Source of the DNA: an uncultured Candidatus Pelagibacter sp.
Lineage (GTDB): Bacteria; Pseudomonadota; Alphaproteobacteria; Pelagibacterales; Pelagibacteraceae
Reading direction: 5' to 3'
Length of the DNA: 12,130 nucleotides
Assembly (NCBI GenBank): GCA_905612385.1
Contig: CAJQRR010000010.1
Span: forward strand, 1 to 12,130
The position numbers and the translations under genes are program-made. Below the pieces are notes generated by a model. That model ran no database searches, was not told the origin of the DNA, and saw only the letters and a list, made by a program, of their open reading frames with translations. This document shows positions 6,171-12,130 of the stretch, piece by piece. Position 1 is the first letter of the stretch. Every line of letters starts with the position of its first letter.

Positions 6171-7547
6171 ATGGAAAACAACATATTACAAACTGAACTT
6201 TCAAGTCTTTTAAAAGATAGATTTTCTATATCAAAATCTACTAGAGCAAATTATGCTAGAGGTGAAGATGCCTATGAAGCAGTTTTATCTCAAGCTGTAG
6301 TTTTTCCAGAAACGAACGAGGAAGTTTCAAAAATATTATCATTATGCAACAAACATAAAATACCAGTTGTTCCTTTTGGAACTGGAACGTCTCTAGAGGG
6401 TAATGCTGTTGGAAATGAAAATGGTGTAACTTTATCTTTAGAAAAAATGAATAAAGTTTTAAGTGTTAATGCTGGAGATTTTGATTGTAGAGTACAAGCA
6501 AATGTAACTAGGAAGCAATTGAATGAGCATCTGAGAGATGATGGTATTTTTTTTCCAATTGATCCTGGCGCAGATGCTGCTTTAGGCGGAATGGCTTCAA
6601 CCTCAGCTTCAGGCACGATGGCTGTCAAATATGGGACAATGAGAACAGTTGTATCAGGCTTGACTGTGGTACTACCAAGTGGTGAAATTGTTAAAACTGG
6701 AACTCGTACAAAAAAATCATCAGCTGGATATAATTTAACAAATTTGTTTATAGGTTCTGAAGGAACTTTAGGAGTTATTACTGAAGTACATTTAAGATTA
6801 TCACCAATACCTGAAAGTATAATGAGCGCTGTGTGCCATTTTCCTGATCTTGAGACTGCCGTTTTAACATCTCAAGAAGTTATTCAGTATGGTGTTCCAA
6901 TCGCGAGAATAGAAATGTTAAATAAAGATCAAATGGAAATTTGCATTGAGTACTCAAAGTTAGAGAATATGGAAGCAAAGCCAACACTCTTTTTTGAATT
7001 TCATGGTAGTGAAGAATCAAACAAAGAAACAATTAAAATTGTTGAAGAATTATCAAAAAATAATAATGGTAGTGACTTTAAATGGGCTGAGTCACTTGAG
7101 GATAGAAATAAATTATGGCAAGCAAGACATGATGTATATTGGTCTGTAAAAGCACAAGGCAAAAATGTAAAAATATATTCCACAGATGTATGTGTGCCTG
7201 TTTCTAATTTAGTTGAGTGTATTAATTTTGCTGAAACAGAAATTAAGAAATTTGGTCTTAAAGCTCCAATGGTTGGTCATGTTGGTGATGGAAACTTTCA
7301 TGCAATTTTAATGTATGACCCAGCAGTTGAAGGCTCATATCAAAAAATAAGAGATTTTAGTGACAAACTAATTGATAAAACTTTAGAACTAGAGGGTACG
7401 ATTACAGGAGAACACGGAATTGGCTTGCAAAAGAAAGCTTATTTATTGAAAGAACATCCGGATAATTTACCTCTGATGAAATCAATTAAAAGAAGCCTTG
7501 ATCCAAACAATATAATGAATCCAGGTAAAATTTTTGATCTTAATTAA
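6171..7547 (+). CDS. FAD-binding D-2-hydroxyacid (D-lactate) dehydrogenase, Dld/LDHD type
   Basis: A 458-residue flavoprotein of the vanillyl-alcohol-oxidase fold, oxidising D-lactate or a related D-2-hydroxyacid to the 2-oxoacid and passing electrons to a quinone or cytochrome c. The FAD-binding PP loop is PFGTGTSLEGN at 68-78, followed by the conserved stretch GGMASTSASGT (139-149). The C-terminal oxidase domain holds GHVGDGNFH (369-377) and EHGIG (414-418), the histidine/glutamate active-site region. Length and motifs fit single-chain mitochondrial LDHD and yeast Dld1 better than bacterial GlcD. No GlcE or GlcF partner genes adjoin it, which also argues against a glycolate oxidase complex. 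No signal peptide is seen. The start is preceded only by an A-run and a very close -10 element. The gene ends 8 bp from the convergent aminotransferase gene. Confidence 0.9.
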   Translation: MENNILQTELSSLLKDRFSISKSTRANYARGEDAYEAVLSQAVVFPETNEEVSKILSLCNKHKIPVVPFGTGTSLEGNAVGNENGVTLSLEKMNKVLSVNAGDFDCRVQANVTRKQLNEHLRDDGIFFPIDPGADAALGGMASTSASGTMAVKYGTMRTVVSGLTVVLPSGEIVKTGTRTKKSSAGYNLTNLFIGSEGTLGVITEVHLRLSPIPESIMSAVCHFPDLETAVLTSQEVIQYGVPIARIEMLNKDQMEICIEYSKLENMEAKPTLFFEFHGSEESNKETIKIVEELSKNNNGSDFKWAESLEDRNKLWQARHDVYWSVKAQGKNVKIYSTDVCVPVSNLVECINFAETEIKKFGLKAPMVGHVGDGNFHAILMYDPAVEGSYQKIRDFSDKLIDKTLELEGTITGEHGIGLQKKAYLLKEHPDNLPLMKSIKRSLDPNNIMNPGKIFDLN

Positions 7548-7555
7548 AAATATTT

Positions 7556-8719
7556 TTAGCCCAACATCTTTTTAATATTATCTAATGCTTGAGAAATATT
7601 TTCTTGTGAAGCAGCAAAACTAAATCTTACATAATCCTTAGATGTTTTGCCAAAAGCAGTTCCAGGAACTATAGCAACACCCGCTTCATGCATAGCTTTT
7701 TTTGCAAATTCTGAGCCGTTCATTCCAGTTCCAATAACTTTAGGAAATGCATAGAAGGCTCCACCGGGTAAACTACATTCTACACCTGGTAAACTATTTA
7801 AACCCTCATGAATTAACTTTCTTCTTATAGTAAATTCTTTCATCATCTCATTAATTGAGTCATCTGGTCCATCTAAGGCAGCAATACCTGCAAATTGAGC
7901 TGCTGCGTTTACACAAGAGACGCTATTTATTAAAAGTTTATTTACATGTGGAACTAATTCTTTAGGCCAAAAACTCCATCCTAGTCTCCACCCTGTCATT
8001 GAGTATGCTTTACTCCAACCTTCTAAAACAATTAATCTTTCTCTTAATTCTGGATAATTAAAAAATGATGGCATTTCTTTATTATCAAAAATTTGTCTAC
8101 TGTAAATTTCATCACTTAAAATCGTTACATGTGGATATTTTTTAAGACCTTCAGCTAATACATCAACATCTGCTTTTTCTACAAAACTTCCTGTTGGATT
8201 ATTTGGGTTTATTAATATCAACAATCTAGTTTTATCTGTAATCAAAGATAAAATTTTTTCTGGGTTAAATTTTAAATCTTTATCTTCAGTTAAATCATAT
8301 GGTACTGCTGTTGAACCAGTGTAATTAATCATAGATTCATAAATTGGAAAAGCAGGAGTTGGGTGAATTATCTCTGCACCTGGCTCACCAAAACATTGAA
8401 TTGCATAACTCATTGTTGGTTTTCCACCAGGCATGATTAAAATTCTTTCAGGATCAATATCTTGATTATAAAGTTTTTTAATTTTTCTAGAAACTGATTG
8501 TCTGCACTCTAAAATTCCATTTGATAATACATATCCATGATGTCCATCATCTAGAGCTTTTTTTGCCGCTTCAACAACATGTTTTGGTGTTTTAAAATCT
8601 GGTTGTCCCAACCCTAAATGAATCATTGGGTAGCCTTGAACTTCTAATTTTTTTGCTTCAGCCAATACAGTGAATGCTGACTCTGTTCCTAATCTTTCTA
8701 AATTTTTTGCTAATTTCAT
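7556..8719 (-). CDS. Class I/II PLP-dependent aminotransferase
   Basis: A cytoplasmic fold-type I aminotransferase of 387 residues, the usual length, of the AspC/alanine aminotransferase-like branch. Visible residues: N-terminal GLGQPDF (36-42); NPNNPTG (171-177), whose asparagine contacts the cofactor ring; D203 and Y206 in SDEIYS; Schiff-base lysine K237 in SKAYS; R245 in GWRLGW, which holds the phosphate; and R365 in YVRFSF, which binds the substrate carboxylate. It would exchange amino groups between an amino acid and a 2-oxoacid. Lying 83 bp downstream of the alpha-hydroxyacid oxidase genes on the same strand, it may aminate their 2-oxoacid products. It probably also has its own promoter. 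The exact amino-acid specificity cannot be read from sequence. Confidence 0.92.
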   Translation of the reverse strand: MKLAKNLERLGTESAFTVLAEAKKLEVQGYPMIHLGLGQPDFKTPKHVVEAAKKALDDGHHGYVLSNGILECRQSVSRKIKKLYNQDIDPERILIMPGGKPTMSYAIQCFGEPGAEIIHPTPAFPIYESMINYTGSTAVPYDLTEDKDLKFNPEKILSLITDKTRLLILINPNNPTGSFVEKADVDVLAEGLKKYPHVTILSDEIYSRQIFDNKEMPSFFNYPELRERLIVLEGWSKAYSMTGWRLGWSFWPKELVPHVNKLLINSVSCVNAAAQFAGIAALDGPDDSINEMMKEFTIRRKLIHEGLNSLPGVECSLPGGAFYAFPKVIGTGMNGSEFAKKAMHEAGVAIVPGTAFGKTSKDYVRFSFAASQENISQALDNIKKMLG

Positions 8720-8802
8720 AGTTTAATTATATAATTGATTTTCTCATAAAAATTTATTTTAATTATACATATTTATTATTAATAAAAAATATACGATTAA
8801 AA
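8720..8802 (-). promoter_or_regulatory. AT-rich spacer with a probable promoter for the aminotransferase gene
   Basis: This 83-bp gap is almost pure A+T. Two minus-strand TATAAT boxes are present: one at 8767-8762 and one at 8731-8726. The second sits inside the perfect palindrome AATTATATAATT (8725-8736) and ends 6 bases before the ATG, so transcription from it would be leaderless. The first would give a leader of some 35 bases. No -35 consensus, convincing hairpin terminator or ribosome site is visible. Exact TATAAT boxes arise easily in such DNA, so the assignment is tentative. Confidence 0.4.
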
Positions 8803-9954
8803 TTACTTTCTATAGATTAATTTTGAACTATTTAATTCTTTTAGATTTTTACAACCCATTAAAACCATATTTCTATTAATCTCATCATGCATATTTTGCA
8901 ATAAATGCTCAACTCCTTGTTGGCCCCCTGCAGCTAAAGAGAATAGAAACATCTTTCCAAAACTACACGCCGTTGCGCCTGCAGCCAAAGCTTTTAAAAC
9001 ATGGGTTCCTCTTCTTACTCCCCCATCTAAAATTATTTCTAGTTTATCTCCAACAGCCTCTCTAATGGCAGAAACTTGATCAAAAGGTGATCTTGATCCA
9101 TCCAACTGCCTTCCTCCATGATTTGAAACCATTATTGCTGTGCATCCAATATCTATAGCTTTTTTTGCATCCTCAACTGACATCACACCTTTTAATGCAA
9201 AAGATCCATTCCATTTTTTTACGCAATATTCTGCATCTTTCCAATTCATAGCTGGATCATATTGTTCATTAATATATTCAATGACTGACTTTGAAATATT
9301 TGTACCTTTATCTGTTTTATTTTTAACATTAGATAATTCAAATTTTTTATGAGTAAAATAATTAAATACCCATTCAGGTCTCATGGCGAAACTCATTAAA
9401 CTTTGGAGTGTAAGTTTTGGGGGTGTGGTAAATCCAGTTCTGTGATCTCTCTCTCTGTTACCAGCAACTAAAGTATCAACTGTTAAACACATACCATCAA
9501 AACCAGATACTTTACATCTGTCAATTAGATCGTCTGTTATTGATTGATCCTTATGAACATAAAGTTGAAATAATTTTGGTCCACTTGAAATTGATGAAAT
9601 CTCTTCAATCGTATTATTTGCCATGGTGGACATACTATAAAAGGTTCCAAATTTTTCTGCAGCTCTTGCTGATGCTTTATCCCCGTCATGATGATAAAGT
9701 CTTTGCATTGCTGTTGGTGAAAGGAAAATTGGCATATCAATTTTTTTTCCAAAAACAGTTGTTGATAAATCAGGTTTACCTACACTTGCAAGTATATTTG
9801 GAACTAAATCACAGTCATTAAAGGATTCGGTATTTCTTCTTAGAGTTGACTCATCATCTGCACCACCATCAATGTAATGAAAAATTGGAGAAGGTAATTT
9901 TTTTTTAGCTAATTTTCTAAAATCACTAAAGTTGTAACAATCCTTTAAATTCAC
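8803..9954 (-). CDS. FMN-dependent alpha-hydroxyacid oxidase/L-lactate dehydrogenase, paralog A
   Basis: A TIM-barrel flavoenzyme of 383 residues (FMN_dh family: LldD, glycolate oxidase, lactate oxidase) that oxidises an L-2-hydroxyacid to the 2-oxoacid. By alignment with spinach glycolate oxidase the catalytic set is complete: Y27, Y132, D160, K255, H279 and R282 (SNHGGRQLDG). For FMN phosphate binding it keeps D310 and R314 (LDGGVRRG). At the second arginine position it has K334 (SFGKMF) where the family usually has IGRP. The start codon is GTG, sharing a base with the previous gene's TAG stop (TAGTG), so translation is probably coupled. Alignment with paralog B from residue 1 supports this start. 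The gene is the tandem downstream copy of paralog B, equal in length and alignable without gaps. The actual substrate and electron acceptor are unknown. Confidence 0.92.
   Translation of the reverse strand: MNLKDCYNFSDFRKLAKKKLPSPIFHYIDGGADDESTLRRNTESFNDCDLVPNILASVGKPDLSTTVFGKKIDMPIFLSPTAMQRLYHHDGDKASARAAEKFGTFYSMSTMANNTIEEISSISSGPKLFQLYVHKDQSITDDLIDRCKVSGFDGMCLTVDTLVAGNRERDHRTGFTTPPKLTLQSLMSFAMRPEWVFNYFTHKKFELSNVKNKTDKGTNISKSVIEYINEQYDPAMNWKDAEYCVKKWNGSFALKGVMSVEDAKKAIDIGCTAIMVSNHGGRQLDGSRSPFDQVSAIREAVGDKLEIILDGGVRRGTHVLKALAAGATACSFGKMFLFSLAAGGQQGVEHLLQNMHDEINRNMVLMGCKNLKELNSSKLIYRK
9893..9933. repeat. 41-bp exact direct repeat, copy in paralog A
   Basis: This stretch is identical base for base to 11044-11084. 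It encodes residues about 8-21 (NFSDFRKLAKKKLP) and contains an uninterrupted run of nine A on the coding strand. It is the longest exact identity I found between the two hydroxyacid oxidase genes. The spacing of 1151 bp means recombination between the copies would leave a single intact in-frame hybrid gene. Confidence 0.85.
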
Positions 9955-11105
9955 TACCTTCTAAATCTTAAGTTATCTCTGTTTAGGTCACTAATTTTAG
10001 TACAACCCATTAATTTCATATCTCTTACTAATTCAGCTTTATACTTTTCAATAGCCCTCTCAACACCTGCTTGTCCCCCGGCAGCTAGAGCATATAAATA
10101 AAGTCTTCCTCCTGAACATGCTTTTGCACCTAGTGATAACGCTTTAAGCATATGAGTTCCTCTTTGAAATCCACCTTCACAAATTACATCTAATTTATCC
10201 CCAACAGCATCAACGATTTCAGCAAGCTGATCAAAGGGTGCTCTAGATCCGTCTAGTTGTCTTCCACCATGATTTGAAACCATTATTCCTGTACATCCAA
10301 TATCTACTGCACGTTTTGCATCCTCAACGCTCATTATGCCTTTTAGAGCAAAGTGACCTCCCCATTGAGAACAAAGTTTTTCAGCATCTTTCCAATTCAT
10401 GGATTGATCCAACATGGTAGAAAAGTATTGTCCTATTGAAGTATTAGTGTCTGTACCCTCTTTAACATAATCTTGAAGGTGAGGTAATTCAAATTTACCT
10501 TTTGTTAAATAGTTTATTCCCCACATTGGTTTTGTGGCAAAACTAAAAAGACTTGAAGGTGTAAGCTTTGGAGGTGAAGTAAATCCAGTTCTTAAATCTC
10601 TTTCACGGTTTCCTCCAGTTATTGTATCTACTGTTAAAGCCATAACATCAAATTTAGCTGCTTTTGCTCTTTCTAAACAAGAATCATTTAAACCTCTGTC
10701 TTTATGAAAATAAAACTGAAACATTTTTGGTGTATCAACCAGTGATGCTATTTCCTCAACACTTACAGTTGCAAGAGCTGAAACACCGAACATTGTGTTA
10801 AATTTTTGAGCTGCTTTTCCAACTGCTCTTTCTCCATCATAATGAAATAATCTCTGTAGTGCTGTTGGTGCAAGATAAAAAGGTAGATCTAATTTTTTTC
10901 CAAAAATAGTTGTAGATAAATCAACATTTTCAACGCCTCTTAAAACATTGGGAACTAAATCAACATCATTAAATGAGCTCGTATTTCTCTCATAAGTAGT
11001 TTCATCATCTGCTGCACCATCAATATAGTGAAATATAGGTGAGGGTAATTTTTTTTTAGCTAATTTTCTAAAATCACTAAAGTTATGGCAGTCATTTAAG
11101 TTCAT
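9954..11105 (-). CDS. FMN-dependent alpha-hydroxyacid oxidase/L-lactate dehydrogenase, paralog B
   Basis: The upstream member of the tandem pair, 383 residues, same FMN_dh fold and presumed chemistry. Catalytic positions Y27, Y132, D160, K255, H279 and R282 are all present. Its FMN-phosphate region differs from both the family and its neighbour: E310 replaces the usual aspartate and Q314 replaces the first arginine (CEGGFQRG), while R334 (GGRLYLY) is kept. The first 30 residues differ from paralog A at only two positions. The region around 185-235 and the C-terminus differ much more, so substrate preference may have diverged. It begins 9 bp after the PagL-like gene, with AAAGAA as a weak ribosome site. 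It is therefore probably co-transcribed with the cytochrome c maturation genes upstream. LldD-like L-lactate dehydrogenase or glycolate oxidase activity are both possible. Confidence 0.92.
   Translation of the reverse strand: MNLNDCHNFSDFRKLAKKKLPSPIFHYIDGAADDETTYERNTSSFNDVDLVPNVLRGVENVDLSTTIFGKKLDLPFYLAPTALQRLFHYDGERAVGKAAQKFNTMFGVSALATVSVEEIASLVDTPKMFQFYFHKDRGLNDSCLERAKAAKFDVMALTVDTITGGNRERDLRTGFTSPPKLTPSSLFSFATKPMWGINYLTKGKFELPHLQDYVKEGTDTNTSIGQYFSTMLDQSMNWKDAEKLCSQWGGHFALKGIMSVEDAKRAVDIGCTGIMVSNHGGRQLDGSRAPFDQLAEIVDAVGDKLDVICEGGFQRGTHMLKALSLGAKACSGGRLYLYALAAGGQAGVERAIEKYKAELVRDMKLMGCTKISDLNRDNLRFRR
11044..11084. repeat. 41-bp exact direct repeat, copy in paralog B
   Basis: This is the partner of 9893-9933 and matches all 41 bases, including the nine-A coding-strand run. 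It marks recent duplication, gene conversion or strong constraint at the N-terminus of the two oxidases. Confidence 0.85.
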
Positions 11106-11114
11106 ATAATTCTT

Positions 11115-11621
11115 TTAGAACGTTTTAAAGAAATTAAACATATAACTATTTGCCCCAGGGTTTTTAGTGCCTAAGCTAGCATTGGAAAGATGATTATAGG
11201 AAAAGCCTAGTTGGCTATTACTAAATAAATCTATAGAAATTTGAAGCTCGCTTTTAAATTCTATAACATGACCAAGGTCTTTTCCGTTACCTTTATAAAG
11301 TCCTGGAGTGAAGCTTGGGGTAAAATTAATTTTTCCTAATTTATAATTAGCTTGCACACCCGTGTAAATGTATGTTGCAGAATCTGCTGTAACTAAAGCG
11401 CCAGTTACTGGAGAAATATTACCTAAAAATGTATCTCTATTTAAATCTTCATTTTGATGCTGAAAACCAATTAATTTTGATTTTTTACCAGCATCACTGA
11501 AATCAAACATTCCTGAATAAATATTAAATTTAGAGCTATTCTCTTCTGAATTCACTATTGAAGAAAATAGACTAAAAAAAAGGATGAATAAAAATCTTGC
11601 TATTAATTTGTAATACTTCAT
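11115..11621 (-). CDS. pagL: PagL-like lipid A deacylase (acyloxyacyl hydrolase family), outer membrane
   Basis: A small outer-membrane beta-barrel protein of 168 residues, with a signal peptide (basic start, hydrophobic about 8-22, cleavage near NS/EE at 25-26) and a C-terminal phenylalanine typical of barrel proteins. The C-terminal motif HLSNASLGTKNPGANS (144-159) matches the active-site strand of PagL, which removes the 3-O acyl chain of lipid A. H144 and S146 align with the catalytic histidine and serine of Pseudomonas PagL, and N154 with its conserved asparagine. N158 stands where Pseudomonas has the catalytic glutamate, a change found in many distant family members. The gene abuts ccmH with no gap (TAAATG) and precedes the oxidase genes by 9 bp. 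Family membership is fairly secure; deacylase activity is inferred. Confidence 0.78.
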   Translation of the reverse strand: MKYYKLIARFLFILFFSLFSSIVNSEENSSKFNIYSGMFDFSDAGKKSKLIGFQHQNEDLNRDTFLGNISPVTGALVTADSATYIYTGVQANYKLGKINFTPSFTPGLYKGNGKDLGHVIEFKSELQISIDLFSNSQLGFSYNHLSNASLGTKNPGANSYMFNFFKTF

Positions 11622-12002
11622 TTAAATTTTGTTACTTTTATTAGATAATATTTTTTTATATATTATTGCACCACCAAACAAAAATAACAATAATGGTAAT
11701 ATCCATAAAACATAAGTGTTTTTGTTTAATTGTGGATCAAAAATCACCCAATCACCATACTTTTCTCTTAAAAATTGGTATATTTGTTTTTCTTTTAGTC
11801 CTTCGTTAAGTTTTCTATCAACAACTAATTTAATACTAGAAGCAAACTCAGATTCTGAATCATATACTGACTGACCCTGACAAATCAAGCAACGGATATT
11901 TTTTAAGATTTTATTTTTTAAAACATCGTTGGTTTCATCAGATCTTAATTCCAAAAAATTCGTAACTAAAAAAAGGACTATAAATATCTTTAAAATTTTC
12001 AT
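11622..12002 (-). CDS. ccmH: Cytochrome c maturation protein CcmH (heme-lyase thiol-disulfide component)
   Basis: A membrane-anchored periplasmic thiol-disulfide protein of System I cytochrome c biogenesis. It reduces apocytochrome c heme-binding cysteines before heme attachment by the CcmF-CcmH complex. The 126 residues show a signal sequence (about 1-20), the defining motif IRCLICQGQS with redox cysteines C38 and C41, and the conserved YGDWVIFDP (82-90). A C-terminal membrane segment lies at about 98-115. This is the short form without a fused TPR domain, so a separate CcmI would be expected elsewhere. The start overlaps the ccmG stop as ATGA, a classical coupled joint. Its downstream neighbour is a PagL-like gene rather than ccmI. 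Confidence 0.93.
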   Translation of the reverse strand: MKILKIFIVLFLVTNFLELRSDETNDVLKNKILKNIRCLICQGQSVYDSESEFASSIKLVVDRKLNEGLKEKQIYQFLREKYGDWVIFDPQLNKNTYVLWILPLLLFLFGGAIIYKKILSNKSNKI

Positions 12003-12130
12003 TTAATAATTAATTTAATTTCATTAATAATTTCTTGATTAAGTGGACCAACAAATTTTTTAATTATATCTTTATTATTATCTATTAAGAAAGTTTCTGG
12101 CACTCCATAAGCTCCAAATTCAACTGCTAA
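11999..12130 (-). CDS. ccmG: Thiol:disulfide interchange protein CcmG/DsbE, C-terminal part (cut by window edge)
   Basis: The last 43 codons of a gene running in from the right edge, too short to have been called as a full gene. The translated end reads AVEFGAYGVPETFLID at residues 2-17 of the visible part. This is the cis-proline loop (GVPETF) and following strand of CcmG/DsbE thioredoxin-fold proteins, which pass electrons to CcmH and apocytochrome c. The remainder (KKFVGPLNQEI) fits the family's final strand and helix. Its TGA stop overlaps the ccmH ATG, the usual ccmG-ccmH order. The active-site CxxC lies outside the window. Confidence 0.88.
   Translation of the reverse strand, partial: LAVEFGAYGVPETFLIDNNKDIIKKFVGPLNQEIINEIKLIIK

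Noticed and set aside
6290..6628. A 112-codon open frame on the minus strand inside the FAD dehydrogenase gene
   Set aside because: It is antisense to the conserved PP loop and FAD-binding motifs of the sense protein, with no protein character or ribosome site of its own.
6171..7547. The FAD enzyme as GlcD of a glycolate oxidase complex
   Set aside because: No glcE or glcF is adjacent, and the PP-loop wording (PFGTGTSLEGN) and length fit LDHD/Dld1. GlcD remains a lesser possibility.
8720..8802. A small RNA or riboswitch ahead of the aminotransferase gene
   Set aside because: The stretch is almost pure A+T, without paired GC helices or any known riboswitch core, and is too short for a glycine or SAM-type aptamer plus expression platform.
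9537..9821. Overlapping open frames on both strands inside hydroxyacid oxidase paralog A
   Set aside because: The real frame is fixed by gap-free alignment with paralog B and by complete catalytic residues, so these frames are chance shadows.
1..12130. Mobile elements, prophage genes, CRISPR arrays, tRNA or rRNA genes
   Set aside because: No transposase, integrase, regularly spaced repeats or RNA-gene signatures were seen. The only long repeat is the paralog-derived 41-bp pair.

Overview
This is a strongly AT-rich, very gene-dense bacterial window, with ten complete chromosomal protein genes, one more complete gene (ccmH), and a partial gene at the right edge. Low G+C, tiny intergenic gaps, weak or absent Shine-Dalgarno sequences, System I cytochrome c maturation genes and oxidation of small organic acids and alcohols all fit a streamlined marine alphaproteobacterium such as SAR11/Pelagibacterales. 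That assignment is inference; the window carries no rRNA or tRNA. I see no mobile element, CRISPR array or broken gene.

Layout from left to right. (1) At 1-2678, on the minus strand, a zinc-type alcohol dehydrogenase gene is followed by a gene for a large periplasmic solute-binding protein of an ABC importer. The pair ends in a strong 12-bp hairpin at 19-49. (2) A 157-bp divergent control region separates this pair from a plus-strand GAF/Fis-HTH regulator (2836-3918). The regulator resembles AcoR but lacks the central AAA+ sigma-54 domain, and it is the obvious candidate to control the dehydrogenase/transport pair. (3) Tail to tail with it, with a 2-bp gap, lies a minus-strand pair: an MFS transporter preceded by an NADP-type D-2-hydroxyacid dehydrogenase (glyoxylate/hydroxypyruvate reductase-like). 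(4) Divergent from that pair, across 51 bp, is a plus-strand D-lactate-dehydrogenase-type FAD oxidoreductase (6171-7547). (5) Converging on it, the right part of the window is a long minus-strand run read from right to left: ccmG (partial), ccmH, a PagL-like lipid A deacylase, two tandem FMN-dependent alpha-hydroxyacid oxidase paralogs, then after 83 bp a class I aminotransferase. Most joints in this run overlap or nearly touch (ATGA, TAAATG, 9 bp, TAGTG).

Read together, 5166-11105 looks like a 2-hydroxyacid module. The FMN enzymes would oxidise L-2-hydroxyacids and the FAD enzyme D-2-hydroxyacids. The NADP-type dehydrogenase would interconvert 2-oxo and 2-hydroxy acids, the aminotransferase would link the 2-oxoacids to amino acids, and the MFS protein could carry the acids. 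The flavin oxidases probably feed electrons towards the respiratory chain, and their operon begins with cytochrome c maturation genes. The substrates are inferred from families and context only.
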